NCBI GenBank assembly: GCA_030622395.1
Contig: JAUXGF010000090.1
Coordinates: 1 to 8,631 of the forward strand
DNA length: 8,631 bases
Reading direction: 5' to 3'
Origin: Calditrichaceae bacterium
Lineage (GTDB): Bacteria > Calditrichota > Calditrichia > Calditrichales > Calditrichaceae
This document shows, piece after piece, positions 1 through 7,057 of this stretch. The notes beneath the pieces were generated by a model. It did not search any database. It had not been told where the DNA came from and was given only the letters and a program-made list of their open reading frames with translations. The translations under genes were made by a program, and so were the position numbers. Numbering within the stretch: position 1 is the stretch's first letter; each line of letters opens with the position of its first letter.

Positions 1-1014
1 GAAAATAGGAATGTTGCTTTTTTTGTTACAGGTAAATTTTGGGTAAATAATCACGCGCATATTCTTCAAATAATAAATGGCAACAACCCCAAAATTATTA
101 CACATCAGTTCAATTGTGTAGACTATAGAGAATATATTTCCGGTAGCACGAGAGATAAACTGACACAAGACCAATTAAGTGCAATTAGCTTAGTATCTAT
201 TCCAAAATCAGAACAAACCGCCATTGCCAATTACTTAGACCGCAAAACTGCCGAGATTGACAACCTGACTGCCAAAAAGGAACAACTGCTCACACTCTAC
301 GAAGAAGAAAAATCCGCCGTCATCAACCAGGCGGTAACCAAAGGGCTGAATCCTAACACGCCGATGAAAGACAGCGGCATCGAGTGGCTGGGCGATATTC
401 CAGAACATTGGAAAGTGAAAAGAATTGCATCATTAGGGTCTTTTTCAAAAGGAAAAGGTATTTCTCGTTCAGATTTAAAAGATAATGGTTATCCTGCAAT
501 CTTATACGGTGATATCTACACAAAATATAATATTAAAACTGAAGTTATCATAAATCATATTGATGAAGAAACAAAAGAATCATCTGTTCCAATTGAAATG
601 GGTGATTTGCTTTTTACCGGTTCCGGTGAAACTAAAGAAGATATAGGAAAATGCATAACTTATTTGGGGAACGAAACTGTCTATGCTGGTGGTGATGTTA
701 TTATTTTCAAACAAAATTTATGTGACAGTTTGTTTTTGAGCTATTCTCTAAATAACAACGCGAGTATTTATCAAAAAGCAAGTATGGCAAAAGGACAAAT
801 TATCGTTCATATTTATAGCTCAAATTTGAGAGAAATAATTCTACCATTGCCGAATAAAGAAGAACAAACCGCCATCGTTGCCCACATCGAAAAAGATAGA
901 GAGCGCATCGACGCCAAAGTCGCCAAAACCAAAAAATTAATCGACTTGTTAAAAGAATACCGCACGGCTTTAATTAGCGAAGCGGTGACGGGAAAAATAA
1001 AGGTAAGCAATTAA
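1..1014 (+). CDS. hsdS: Type I restriction-modification specificity subunit HsdS (5'-truncated)
   Basis: HsdS is the DNA-recognition subunit of a type I restriction-modification complex and works with HsdM and HsdR. The frame is open from base 1, so 337 residues of a usually 400-450 residue protein are present and the N-terminus is outside the window. In order (fragment numbering): the end of target-recognition domain 1, with GSTR at 48-51; a central helical conserved region at about 70-118 starting with EQTAIANYLDRKTAEID; the boundary motif SGIEWLGDIPEHW just after residue 122, which opens the second recognition domain; and a distal helical region at about 287-337 starting with EQTAIVAHIEKDRERID. 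This is the pseudo-twofold layout of the family. The ATG at 364 lies inside this boundary, has no well-placed ribosome binding site and is not a gene start. Recognition domain 2 is AT-rich compared with the helical regions. hsdM is expected immediately upstream. Confidence 0.95.
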   Translation, partial: ENRNVAFFVTGKFWVNNHAHILQIINGNNPKIITHQFNCVDYREYISGSTRDKLTQDQLSAISLVSIPKSEQTAIANYLDRKTAEIDNLTAKKEQLLTLYEEEKSAVINQAVTKGLNPNTPMKDSGIEWLGDIPEHWKVKRIASLGSFSKGKGISRSDLKDNGYPAILYGDIYTKYNIKTEVIINHIDEETKESSVPIEMGDLLFTGSGETKEDIGKCITYLGNETVYAGGDVIIFKQNLCDSLFLSYSLNNNASIYQKASMAKGQIIVHIYSSNLREIILPLPNKEEQTAIVAHIEKDRERIDAKVAKTKKLIDLLKEYRTALISEAVTGKIKVSN

Positions 1015-1016
1015 AT

Positions 1017-2657
1017 ATGCGAATCACAAAAGTATTCATCCGCAATTATAAAAGTATATCAAGACTTGAGTTTGAACCAAATCCGGCCATTAATGTTTTT
1101 ATCGGTGAAAATAGTGTTGGTAAAAGTAATATCTTCGATGCAATGAATTGGCTATTAGGCCCAACTTATCCTTCGTTTAATGCTACTCAGGAACAAGACC
1201 ATTATTTGGGAAAACCCGACAACATAATTAAAATAAAATTGGATTATGATAACAGTCCTTATCTGGAATTAGCTGAAGAATGGGAAGACCCTTACGGTCA
1301 CATTAAAAAAGGTTTAAATTGCAGTGGTAATTATGTTAATGACGAAATAAGGCAAGATTATGCATCAGCCTATCTTGGCATTGATAGAAAAATACTTGAT
1401 TATCTTCCTTCTAATAGGTGGTCATTATTAGGACGCTTATTGTTAGAGATAAATAAAAGGTTTAAAGAAGAAATAATAGAGCAGGATGGCGTAGAAATTA
1501 GCAAAGCTGATTTATTTAAAGAAAAGCTAATTGGAATTAAAAATGAATTCTTATTTAATGTCAAAGATGAAGACGACAATGATATAATGAAAGAGTTCAT
1601 TGAAACTCTCAAAGTTGAAAGCGCTAAACAACTAAACAAAGAAGAAAATGAATTCATTGTTGATTTGAATCTGTACGACCCCTGGAATTTCTATAGAACT
1701 CTTCAATTATTGATTAAAGAACCGGATATTGATTTAGAATTTCAGGCATCAAATTTAGGAATGGGCGTGCAGGCATCATTATCCATTGCTGTATTAAAAG
1801 CCTATGCAAATTTGAAATTGAAAAATAATACACCAATCTTTATTGATGAACCTGAATTGTTTTTGCATCCGCAAGCGCAAAGAAATTTTTATAATATCCT
1901 TGAAGAATTAAGCGCCAATGGTACACAGATATTTATCACTACTCATTCGCCGGATTTTATAAATACCGGGCGTTTTAATGAAATTTTTCTTGTTCGCAAG
2001 AATAGAGAGCGCGGTACCTATTTAAATTATGCTCAACCGGAAAAATTTATAATTGATTTATCTTTAAGAAAAAATATTACAACAACAGCGCCGGAATTAA
2101 TGCTGCACTATAAAAATGCTTATGAGAATACAGGCGACACTCAAAAAGCTAATGAAGCTTTTTTTGCCAGAAAAGTTATTTTAGTCGAAGGTGAATCTGA
2201 AGCATTAGTTCTTCCGCATCTGTTTGCACTTTTAGAATTTGATTATATCAGAGAATGCATATCTATTGTAAGGTGTGGCGGAAAAAATGAAATTGACCGC
2301 TTTTACCGTCTTTATAGTGAATTTGGAATTCCTTGCTATATAATTTTTGATGGTGATATGCATCTCGATGATACACAAGATAAAGATGAAAACATTGCAA
2401 AAAATAAAACCATTCTATCCTTATTTGAAAATTCAAATGATTATCCAGAAAACACAGTTCACGATTTTTATCTTGGATTTGAATTTTATCTTGAAAGAAA
2501 CCTTGGTTTTGAAACTTCCCAGAAAGGATTAAAACTATATAAACAAGTAAAGGAAATAATTACTTCAAAAGAACAAGTTCCAAATTGGGCTCAGGTATTA
2601 ATTGAAAAAATTAAGAACTTACCGAGTACTGCTGATTCAATATTGAGAAGCGAGTAG
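1017..2657 (+). CDS. OLD-family ATP-dependent endonuclease (ABC-type ATPase plus TOPRIM domain)
   Basis: This 546-residue protein has the OLD (overcoming lysogenization defect) architecture. The N-terminal ABC/SMC-like ATPase begins with an RIxxxxIxNYKSI strand and has Walker A GENSVGKSN at 30-38. A helical insertion rich in charged residues spans about 100-240. A signature-like SNLGMG lies at 245-250, Walker B FIDEPELFLHP at 275-285 and the H-loop TTHSPDF at 308-314. The C-terminal TOPRIM domain starts with VILVEGESE at 387-395 (candidate catalytic Glu391), followed by GGK at 421-423, DGD at 445-447 and a further acidic candidate at Glu489. All motifs expected for metal-dependent nuclease activity appear intact. 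The start lies 2 bases after the hsdS stop, with a weak AAAGG upstream inside hsdS, so co-translation is likely. OLD proteins include the phage P2 Old exclusion protein and GajA of Gabija. AAA genes between hsd genes are known, for example the R-linked rlo ORFs of Campylobacter. Its exact role here is inferred. It is strikingly AT-rich. Confidence 0.9.
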   Translation: MRITKVFIRNYKSISRLEFEPNPAINVFIGENSVGKSNIFDAMNWLLGPTYPSFNATQEQDHYLGKPDNIIKIKLDYDNSPYLELAEEWEDPYGHIKKGLNCSGNYVNDEIRQDYASAYLGIDRKILDYLPSNRWSLLGRLLLEINKRFKEEIIEQDGVEISKADLFKEKLIGIKNEFLFNVKDEDDNDIMKEFIETLKVESAKQLNKEENEFIVDLNLYDPWNFYRTLQLLIKEPDIDLEFQASNLGMGVQASLSIAVLKAYANLKLKNNTPIFIDEPELFLHPQAQRNFYNILEELSANGTQIFITTHSPDFINTGRFNEIFLVRKNRERGTYLNYAQPEKFIIDLSLRKNITTTAPELMLHYKNAYENTGDTQKANEAFFARKVILVEGESEALVLPHLFALLEFDYIRECISIVRCGGKNEIDRFYRLYSEFGIPCYIIFDGDMHLDDTQDKDENIAKNKTILSLFENSNDYPENTVHDFYLGFEFYLERNLGFETSQKGLKLYKQVKEIITSKEQVPNWAQVLIEKIKNLPSTADSILRSE

Positions 2658-2662
2658 TTTTA

Positions 2663-2686
2663 TAATATTGCTTTATTTAAATATTA
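2663..2686. repeat. Short AT-only dyad in the gap before hsdR
   Basis: TAATATT (2663-2669) and AATATTA (2680-2686) form a perfect 7-base inverted repeat with a 10-base loop, occupying most of the gap between the OLD and hsdR genes. It is too weak for a terminator. It might be a protein site or chance in very AT-rich DNA. Confidence 0.3.
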
Positions 2687-2702
2687 CAAGAAATTTTAAC
2701 TT

Positions 2703-5684
2703 ATGAAAATTACAACAGAAAACACCTTTGAAACAGCCATTGTTCAATCATTGGTAGAAAACGGCGGATACACGGAAGGCAACGCCCCGGATTACAGTCC
2801 TGAACTGGGATTGTTTAAATATGAAGTGTTAGCCTTCCTGCAAAACACACAGCCAAAGAACTGGCAAAAGATTTCATCCATTCACGGCGGCGATGTGGAT
2901 AACCGTATCATTCAACGCATTTATAAAGAAATGGATTTGCGCGGCAGTCTTGATGTTTTACGCAACGGTTTTATTGATTACGGCGTGCGTTTTAAACTGG
3001 CCTTCTTTAAACCGGAATCCAGGCTGAATCCCGAAACCGAAAGACTCTATGCCTTGAATCAATTGAAAGTGGTGCGCCAGGTTTATTACAGCGCTAAAAA
3101 TAAAAATTCGGTTGATTTGGTTCTTTCTTTAAACGGCATTCCCATTGCAACGTTGGAACTTAAAAACCATTTTACTGGCCAAACCGCGCATAATGCTAAA
3201 AAACAATATGCCAGTACTCGAGATAATCGGGAATTACTTTTTACTTTCAAGAAACGGACACTGGTTCATTTTGCCGTTGACCCCGATGAAGTATTTATGA
3301 CCACTAAAATATCCGGCAAAGAAACCCACTGGCTTCCTTTTAATAAGGGATATCAAAACGGCAAAGGCAATCCGCCCAATCCCGATGGCTATAAATCCGA
3401 TTACCTTTGGCGGGAAGTTTTAGTTAAAGACAGTTGGTTGGATATCATTCATCGTTTTATTCATTTGCAGATTGATGAAATCGAAATCGACGGCAAAACG
3501 TTCAAAAAAGAAAAAATGATTTTCCCCCGATACCATCAATTAGATTCGGTTCGCAAGATTACCACAGACGCCCGTGAGTTTGGCGCGGGCAAAAATTATC
3601 TGGTGCAGCATTCTGCCGGTTCCGGTAAAAGTAATTCCATCGCCTGGCTGGCTTACCGTCTTTCAAGCATGCATAATAAATTTGATGAGCGGATTTTTGA
3701 CAGCGTGATTGTGGTAACCGACCGTCTGGTTTTAGACCAGCAGCTGCAAAACACCATTTACCAGTTTGAGCACAAAACCGGCGTGGTGCATAGAATTGAT
3801 AAAGACAGCGCTCAGCTTGCTCAGGCGCTCAAACAGAGTTCGCATATCATCATCACCACCTTACAAAAATTTCCAGTTGTTGTTAAAAATGGAATTGAAT
3901 TACCAGATAGAAAATATGCCGTTATCATCGATGAAGCGCATAGTTCGCAGGGCGGCGAAGCCAGCAAAAAAATGAAAGAAGTGCTGGCTTACGATGAGCC
4001 GGCTGAAAATGGTGAAGATGAAGATTACACGGCAGAAGATTTTATCCGCCAACAGGTGGAAAAGTCATCGGCGGCACGCGGTCAGCAATCCAATCTGTCT
4101 TTTTTCGCTTTCACCGCAACGCCAAAATATAAAACACTTGCAGTCTTTAGTTATAAGGGAACGGACGGCAAACCAAAGCCTTTTCATTTATATTCTATGC
4201 GTCAGGCAATCGAAGAAGGTTTTATTTTGGACGTCCTTCAGAATTACATAACCTATGAACTTTATTTAAAACTATCAAAAGCCATAGAAGACGACCCTCA
4301 GTTAAATAAGAAAAAAGCGGCCAGGGCTATAGGCCATTTTGTGAATTTCCATCCCCATAATCTGGCTCAGAAAACGGAAATAATTATTGAACATTTCCGG
4401 CAGGTTGTAGCCAAAAAAATTGGCGGTCGCGCCAAAGCGATGGTTGTTACCAGTTCCCGCAAATTAGCCAAACGCTATTTTGAAGAATTTAACCGCTACA
4501 TAAAAGAAAATGGTTATGAAAAAGAGATAAAGATACTCGTTGCTTTTTCCGGCAGCGTTGTGGACGATAATTATCCCGATGGTGTTTCCGAGCCGCAGCT
4601 AACGGGCTACGGCGAGAAAGAGTTGCCAGGAATTTTCAATAAAGGTGAATACAGAATTTTAATCGTTGCCGATAAATATCAAACAGGATTCGACCAGCCG
4701 ATGTTGCATACAATGTATGTGGATAAAAAACTTTCCGGTGTTAAGGCAGTTCAAACCTTATCAAGATTAAACCGCACCGCGACGGGAAAAGAAGACACGT
4801 TTGTTTTGGATTTTGTTAACGACCGTGATACTATATTTGAATCTTTTCAGCCCTACTATGAAAAAACAATTGTTATCGAAGAACCCGAACCAAATCATTT
4901 GTATGATTTAAAAGCCAAATTAGACGAATGGCAAATCTACTGGCAAAATGAAATTTACTTGTTCTCAAATATTTATTTTCAACCATCCGGTAAAATGTCT
5001 GCCAAAGACCAGGCCAAACTTTACGCCTTTATTGACCCTGCTGTTGAAAGATATAAAGCTCTTGAAACTGAAGATGAAAAGGAAGAATTCAAAAAGAGCC
5101 TGCGCACCTGGACAAATTTATATGCTTTTATGGCTCAGATAATGCCCTTCAAAGAACCGGAATTTGAAAAATTCTATGCTTACGCCAAGCTGTTACAAAC
5201 CAAACTTCCGAAACGGATTTTGTCAGATCAATTACATTTTGATGATGAAGTCGTAATGGAATATTACCGCCTGCAGAAAATCAAGGAAGGTTCCATTGAT
5301 TTAATCAAAGGCGAAGATGGCGAACTTGACGGTCTTACAGAAGCGGGCATTAAAAGAGCCAAAGAAGAAAAGGCGCCGCTTTCTGAGATTATTGAACAAT
5401 TAAACGAACGTTTTGGAACAGAGTTTGAAGAAGCAGACCGCTTGTTCTTTATTCAAATTGAAGAAGAACTCATCAAAGATGAAACGCTGCAAACACAAGC
5501 AAAAGTAAATAAACTCGATACTTTCAAGTTCGCTTTTGAAGATAAGTTTTTAAACAAACTCATCGACCGGATGGACCAGAATCAGGATATCTTTGAAAAG
5601 ATTTTGGAAAACAAAGCCTTTGGTAGTTTGGTAAAAGAACTAATGATGAAAAGCGTTTATGTCAAACTTAATGAAATAGAATAA
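2703..5684 (+). CDS. hsdR: Type I restriction enzyme, ATP-dependent translocase/endonuclease subunit HsdR
   Basis: This 993-residue protein is close to the normal HsdR length and appears complete. It pulls DNA through the HsdM/HsdS-bound complex using ATP and cuts unmodified DNA at a distance. The N-terminal HSDR_N nuclease domain shows the PD-(D/E)xK pattern with Asp138 (SVDLVL) and Glu152-x-Lys154 (LELK). Superfamily 2 helicase motifs follow: Walker A HSAGSGKS at 303-310, motif II IIDEAH at 408-413, motif III FTATP at 470-474, motif V around DKYQTGFDQP at 657-666 and motif VI QTLSRLNRT at 684-692. The last 250 or so residues are mainly charged helices, as expected for the part that docks on the methyltransferase core. 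The start ATG follows an AT-rich 45-base gap after the OLD gene with only a weak AAGAAA ribosome binding site. No independent promoter was convincing, so transcription from the upstream hsd promoter is likely. Confidence 0.97.
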   Translation: MKITTENTFETAIVQSLVENGGYTEGNAPDYSPELGLFKYEVLAFLQNTQPKNWQKISSIHGGDVDNRIIQRIYKEMDLRGSLDVLRNGFIDYGVRFKLAFFKPESRLNPETERLYALNQLKVVRQVYYSAKNKNSVDLVLSLNGIPIATLELKNHFTGQTAHNAKKQYASTRDNRELLFTFKKRTLVHFAVDPDEVFMTTKISGKETHWLPFNKGYQNGKGNPPNPDGYKSDYLWREVLVKDSWLDIIHRFIHLQIDEIEIDGKTFKKEKMIFPRYHQLDSVRKITTDAREFGAGKNYLVQHSAGSGKSNSIAWLAYRLSSMHNKFDERIFDSVIVVTDRLVLDQQLQNTIYQFEHKTGVVHRIDKDSAQLAQALKQSSHIIITTLQKFPVVVKNGIELPDRKYAVIIDEAHSSQGGEASKKMKEVLAYDEPAENGEDEDYTAEDFIRQQVEKSSAARGQQSNLSFFAFTATPKYKTLAVFSYKGTDGKPKPFHLYSMRQAIEEGFILDVLQNYITYELYLKLSKAIEDDPQLNKKKAARAIGHFVNFHPHNLAQKTEIIIEHFRQVVAKKIGGRAKAMVVTSSRKLAKRYFEEFNRYIKENGYEKEIKILVAFSGSVVDDNYPDGVSEPQLTGYGEKELPGIFNKGEYRILIVADKYQTGFDQPMLHTMYVDKKLSGVKAVQTLSRLNRTATGKEDTFVLDFVNDRDTIFESFQPYYEKTIVIEEPEPNHLYDLKAKLDEWQIYWQNEIYLFSNIYFQPSGKMSAKDQAKLYAFIDPAVERYKALETEDEKEEFKKSLRTWTNLYAFMAQIMPFKEPEFEKFYAYAKLLQTKLPKRILSDQLHFDDEVVMEYYRLQKIKEGSIDLIKGEDGELDGLTEAGIKRAKEEKAPLSEIIEQLNERFGTEFEEADRLFFIQIEEELIKDETLQTQAKVNKLDTFKFAFEDKFLNKLIDRMDQNQDIFEKILENKAFGSLVKELMMKSVYVKLNEIE

Positions 5685-5788
5685 GTGGTAAAATAAAAGC
5701 GCATATAACAACCCAATCATCATGTCAAGATAAATCCAGATCGTTGTGATTCTCTGAGAAGGGATGAAAGTCGACGTTATTATCCAGC

Positions 5789-5835
5789 CCCGATGAATCG
5801 GGATGATTCCCATGCGTAATCCCGACGGACTCGGG
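5789..5835. repeat. Two adjacent CCCGA/TCGGG palindromes
   Basis: CCCGAT-GA-ATCGGG occupies 5789-5802 and CCCGA-CGGAC-TCGGG occupies 5821-5835. An alternative pairing joins ATTCCC (5806-5811) with GGGAAT (5833-5838), so the two units could form competing hairpins. Neither is followed by a T-run, so a terminator role is not supported. Confidence 0.75.
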
Positions 5836-5923
5836 AATGTCCCACATAACTAAAACATTAATCCAGTCAACAACATTTACATTACTGGAAAATCCCCAAA
5901 GAAAAACTTTTGATGAGCCCGAT

Positions 5924-5970
5924 CCGGATTGGATTATCCGGTAAAACAATATCCCGATATTAATCAGGAT
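5924..5970. repeat. CCGGAT/ATCCGG dyad and a decayed CCCGAT palindrome
   Basis: CCGGAT (5924-5929) pairs with ATCCGG (5936-5941) across a 6-base loop. Just after it, ATCCCGAT (5951-5958) and ATCAGGAT (5963-5970) form the same kind of palindrome as the neighbours but with one arm mismatch, which looks like a decayed copy. Confidence 0.6.
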
Positions 5971-6041
5971 GAAGCCAATGATCCGCGTACAGTTTTGTGT
6001 TTGGTTTTTTCGTAAATAAAGAGAATAACGAACAAGGATTA

Positions 6042-6066
6042 ATCCCGAAATTTCGGGATGATTTTT
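6042..6066 (+). terminator. Perfect 18-base palindrome with T-run, possible terminator after hsdR
   Basis: ATCCCGAAATTTCGGGAT (6042-6059) is a perfect palindrome, followed on the + strand by GATTTTT (6060-6066). A GC-containing stem followed by five T could end read-through transcription from the hsd operon. It lies about 360 bases after the hsdR stop, which is far for a dedicated terminator, and it belongs to a local family of similar palindromes, so it may be a repeat that terminates only incidentally. Confidence 0.4.
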
Positions 6067-6103
6067 GAAGTTTTTTACTTCATAATTCATAATTCCTTGT
6101 TCC

Positions 6104-6122
6104 CCCGATAAATCGGGATTTT
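6104..6122 (+). terminator. CCCGAT-AA-ATCGGG hairpin followed by ATTTT, possible terminator
   Basis: The stem CCCGAT (6104-6109) and ATCGGG (6112-6117) encloses AA, and the hairpin is followed by ATTTT (6118-6122). The 2-base loop is too tight for a full stem in RNA, so the real hairpin would open the inner pairs. It is a member of the same palindrome family as its neighbours; a terminator role is only possible. Confidence 0.35.
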
Positions 6123-6170
6123 CAACTTGTTGGATATTCATTTTTATCATTAATCAATTTGTTCCATGCC

Positions 6171-6186
6171 CCCGCCTGCTGGCGGG
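6171..6186. repeat. GC-rich palindrome CCCGCC-TGCT-GGCGGG
   Basis: A perfect 6-base-arm inverted repeat made only of G and C in the arms, sitting in otherwise AT-rich spacer DNA. It has no T-run after it. The form resembles REP-type intergenic palindromes found in many copies in other genomes; copy number here cannot be judged from one window. Confidence 0.65.
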
Positions 6187-6250
6187 CGGTACTATAGTCT
6201 TCATGCTATATCTCAATTCCCTCTTTCTTCCTGCTTACATTAATCAAATT

Positions 6251-6286
6251 ATTATACGAATCAAGTAATACTTACATATTTTCGTA
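6251..6286. promoter_or_regulatory. Candidate operator region upstream of the tetR promoter
   Basis: ATTATACGAAT (6251-6261) has an exact reverse complement at 6353-6363, on the other side of the tetR promoter. Within this upstream region TACGAA (6255-6260) also faces TTCGTA (6281-6286), and the inner AAGTA-A-TACTT (6263-6273) is a perfect dyad. TetR-family repressors usually bind such dyads near their own promoter, so this is a reasonable candidate operator; binding itself is inferred. Confidence 0.45.
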
Positions 6287-6295
6287 ACTTTATTC

Positions 6296-6324
6296 TTGAC
6301 ATGGCGTATATGGTTTTGTATCTT
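6296..6324 (+). promoter_or_regulatory. Sigma70-like promoter of the tetR gene
   Basis: A perfect -35 TTGACA (6296-6301) is followed, with a 17-base spacer, by TATCTT (6319-6324) as a -10 box matching four of six consensus positions. A start near 6331 would give an untranslated leader of about 50 bases before the ATG at 6383. Dyads on both sides suggest it is autoregulated. If the organism is a Bacteroidota member with a divergent -33/-7 promoter type, this match may be fortuitous. Confidence 0.55.
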
Positions 6325-6352
6325 CTGTACGATTATCGGTTAATTAGTTTAT

Positions 6353-6363
6353 ATTCGTATAAT
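6353..6363. promoter_or_regulatory. Candidate operator box in the tetR leader
   Basis: ATTCGTATAAT is the exact reverse complement of 6251-6261 and lies between the inferred transcription start and the tetR ribosome binding site. The core TATTCGTATA is itself nearly palindromic around CG. A repressor bound here would block elongation or initiation; together with the upstream box it could form a loop of about 100 bases. Confidence 0.45.
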
Positions 6364-6368
6364 GCAGT

Positions 6369-6374
6369 GGAGAT
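6369..6374 (+). promoter_or_regulatory. Ribosome binding site GGAGAT that fixes the tetR start
   Basis: GGAGAT ends 8 bases before the ATG at 6383, a good Shine-Dalgarno position, and is stronger than those of the restriction genes upstream. Confidence 0.6.
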
Positions 6375-6382
6375 AGTAAAGT

Positions 6383-6988
6383 ATGTCGCAAACAAAAGAA
6401 ATTAAAATTCCCAAAAAGAAAGAGCAGATATTAAATACCGCGGAAGACCTCTTCCAGCGTTTTGGTATTAAGCGCATCACAATTGAAGAAATCTGCCAGA
6501 CGGCAAATGTCAGCAAAATGACCTTCTATAAATATTTCAAAAATAAAAACGAGCTGGTTAAATATTTATGGAATTACTGGTATGATGATGGATACGCCAA
6601 ATTTGACGAAATTAAAGCTATGGATATTCCCTTTACTGAGAAAATCCGCCTTATGCTTAAACTGAAAGAGGAAAGCGTTTCAAAAATCAGTTATGACTTT
6701 GCCAAAGATTATTTTAACTCTGCTCCCGAAATGCAGGAATTTTATGAAGCGTTGTATCAAGAAGGGATCAAGCGTTTTATTGATTTTATTAAAGAAGGGC
6801 AGGAAAAAGGCGAAGTCCGTCCCGAAATGCGCCCTGATTTTTTTATTGCGGTAATCGGAAAATTAAAAGAATTGATAGATGATGAACAACTGGTAAATAG
6901 TTACCCGGCTTATATAGATTTCATAATGGAGATCAATAATTTTATCTATTACGGTATCTTACCCAGACCGCAGTCAGGAGATGAATGA
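6383..6988 (+). CDS. TetR/AcrR-family transcriptional regulator
   Basis: This 201-residue protein has the size and layout of TetR/AcrR one-component repressors, which release DNA when a small ligand binds the C-terminal domain. The DNA-binding domain spans about residues 13-60: helix 1 with ILNTAEDLFQRFG (16-28), then TIEEICQTANVSKMTFYKYF (33-52), which contains the helix-turn-helix, and the usual KNKNEL (53-58) leading to helix 4. Residues about 60-200 are helical with aromatic residues and form the presumed ligand and dimer domain; the ligand cannot be read from sequence. The start is supported by GGAGAT. A TTGACA promoter and matching inverted boxes lie directly upstream, consistent with autoregulation. 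The beta-barrel gene downstream is on the same strand and is the obvious regulatory target, but direct control is inferred. Unlike many repressor/efflux pairs the two genes are not divergent. Confidence 0.93.
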   Translation: MSQTKEIKIPKKKEQILNTAEDLFQRFGIKRITIEEICQTANVSKMTFYKYFKNKNELVKYLWNYWYDDGYAKFDEIKAMDIPFTEKIRLMLKLKEESVSKISYDFAKDYFNSAPEMQEFYEALYQEGIKRFIDFIKEGQEKGEVRPEMRPDFFIAVIGKLKELIDDEQLVNSYPAYIDFIMEINNFIYYGILPRPQSGDE

Positions 6989-7057
6989 TGTTTCTATACT
7001 GGAACAGAAATGGTTTGTTGAGTGACGCGTACCGATGTAACGGCATGCAAGCAAAAT

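Larger units (their letters stand above)
5685..6250. other. Gene-free spacer rich in short palindromes
   Basis: Between the hsdR stop and the tetR promoter region no frame has a recognisable protein, a good ribosome binding site or normal coding character. The stretch instead contains at least seven separate inverted repeats, most built on CCCGAT/ATCGGG: 5750-5760, 5789-5802, 5821-5835, 5924-5941, 5951-5970, 6042-6059, 6104-6117 and 6171-6186. A minus-strand open frame (6150 to 5725) merely reads through these palindromes, giving repeated PDLSG, PEISG and PDSSG words, and is not accepted as a gene. The region separates the restriction module from the tetR unit and may be a landing site for small repeats. 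Confidence 0.7.

Noticed and set aside
364..1014. Separate gene starting at the ATG at 364 (a half-size HsdS)
   Set aside because: The same frame is open without a stop back to base 1 and encodes the end of recognition domain 1 and the central helices; the ATG sits at the internal domain border and the nearest AAAGGG is 18 bases away.
1..1014. Phase-variable, invertible hsdS locus
   Set aside because: No second hsdS copy, no inverted repeats at the domain borders and no site-specific recombinase gene are present in the window; only a direct repeat is seen.
1017..5684. Gabija (GajA plus GajB) system
   Set aside because: The OLD protein resembles GajA in plan, but the neighbouring helicase is an HsdR with a PD-(D/E)xK domain and SF2 motifs, not a UvrD-like GajB.
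5725..6150. Minus-strand open frame of 141 codons in the spacer after hsdR
   Set aside because: It runs straight through several palindromes, giving repeated PDLSG/PEISG/PDSSG words, has no Shine-Dalgarno-like site, no recognisable domain and no conserved partner; best explained as repeat DNA that stays open by chance.
5789..6186. CRISPR array
   Set aside because: The repeats are short palindromes with different loops, unequal spacing and no constant repeat of 25 bases or more; no cas genes are present.
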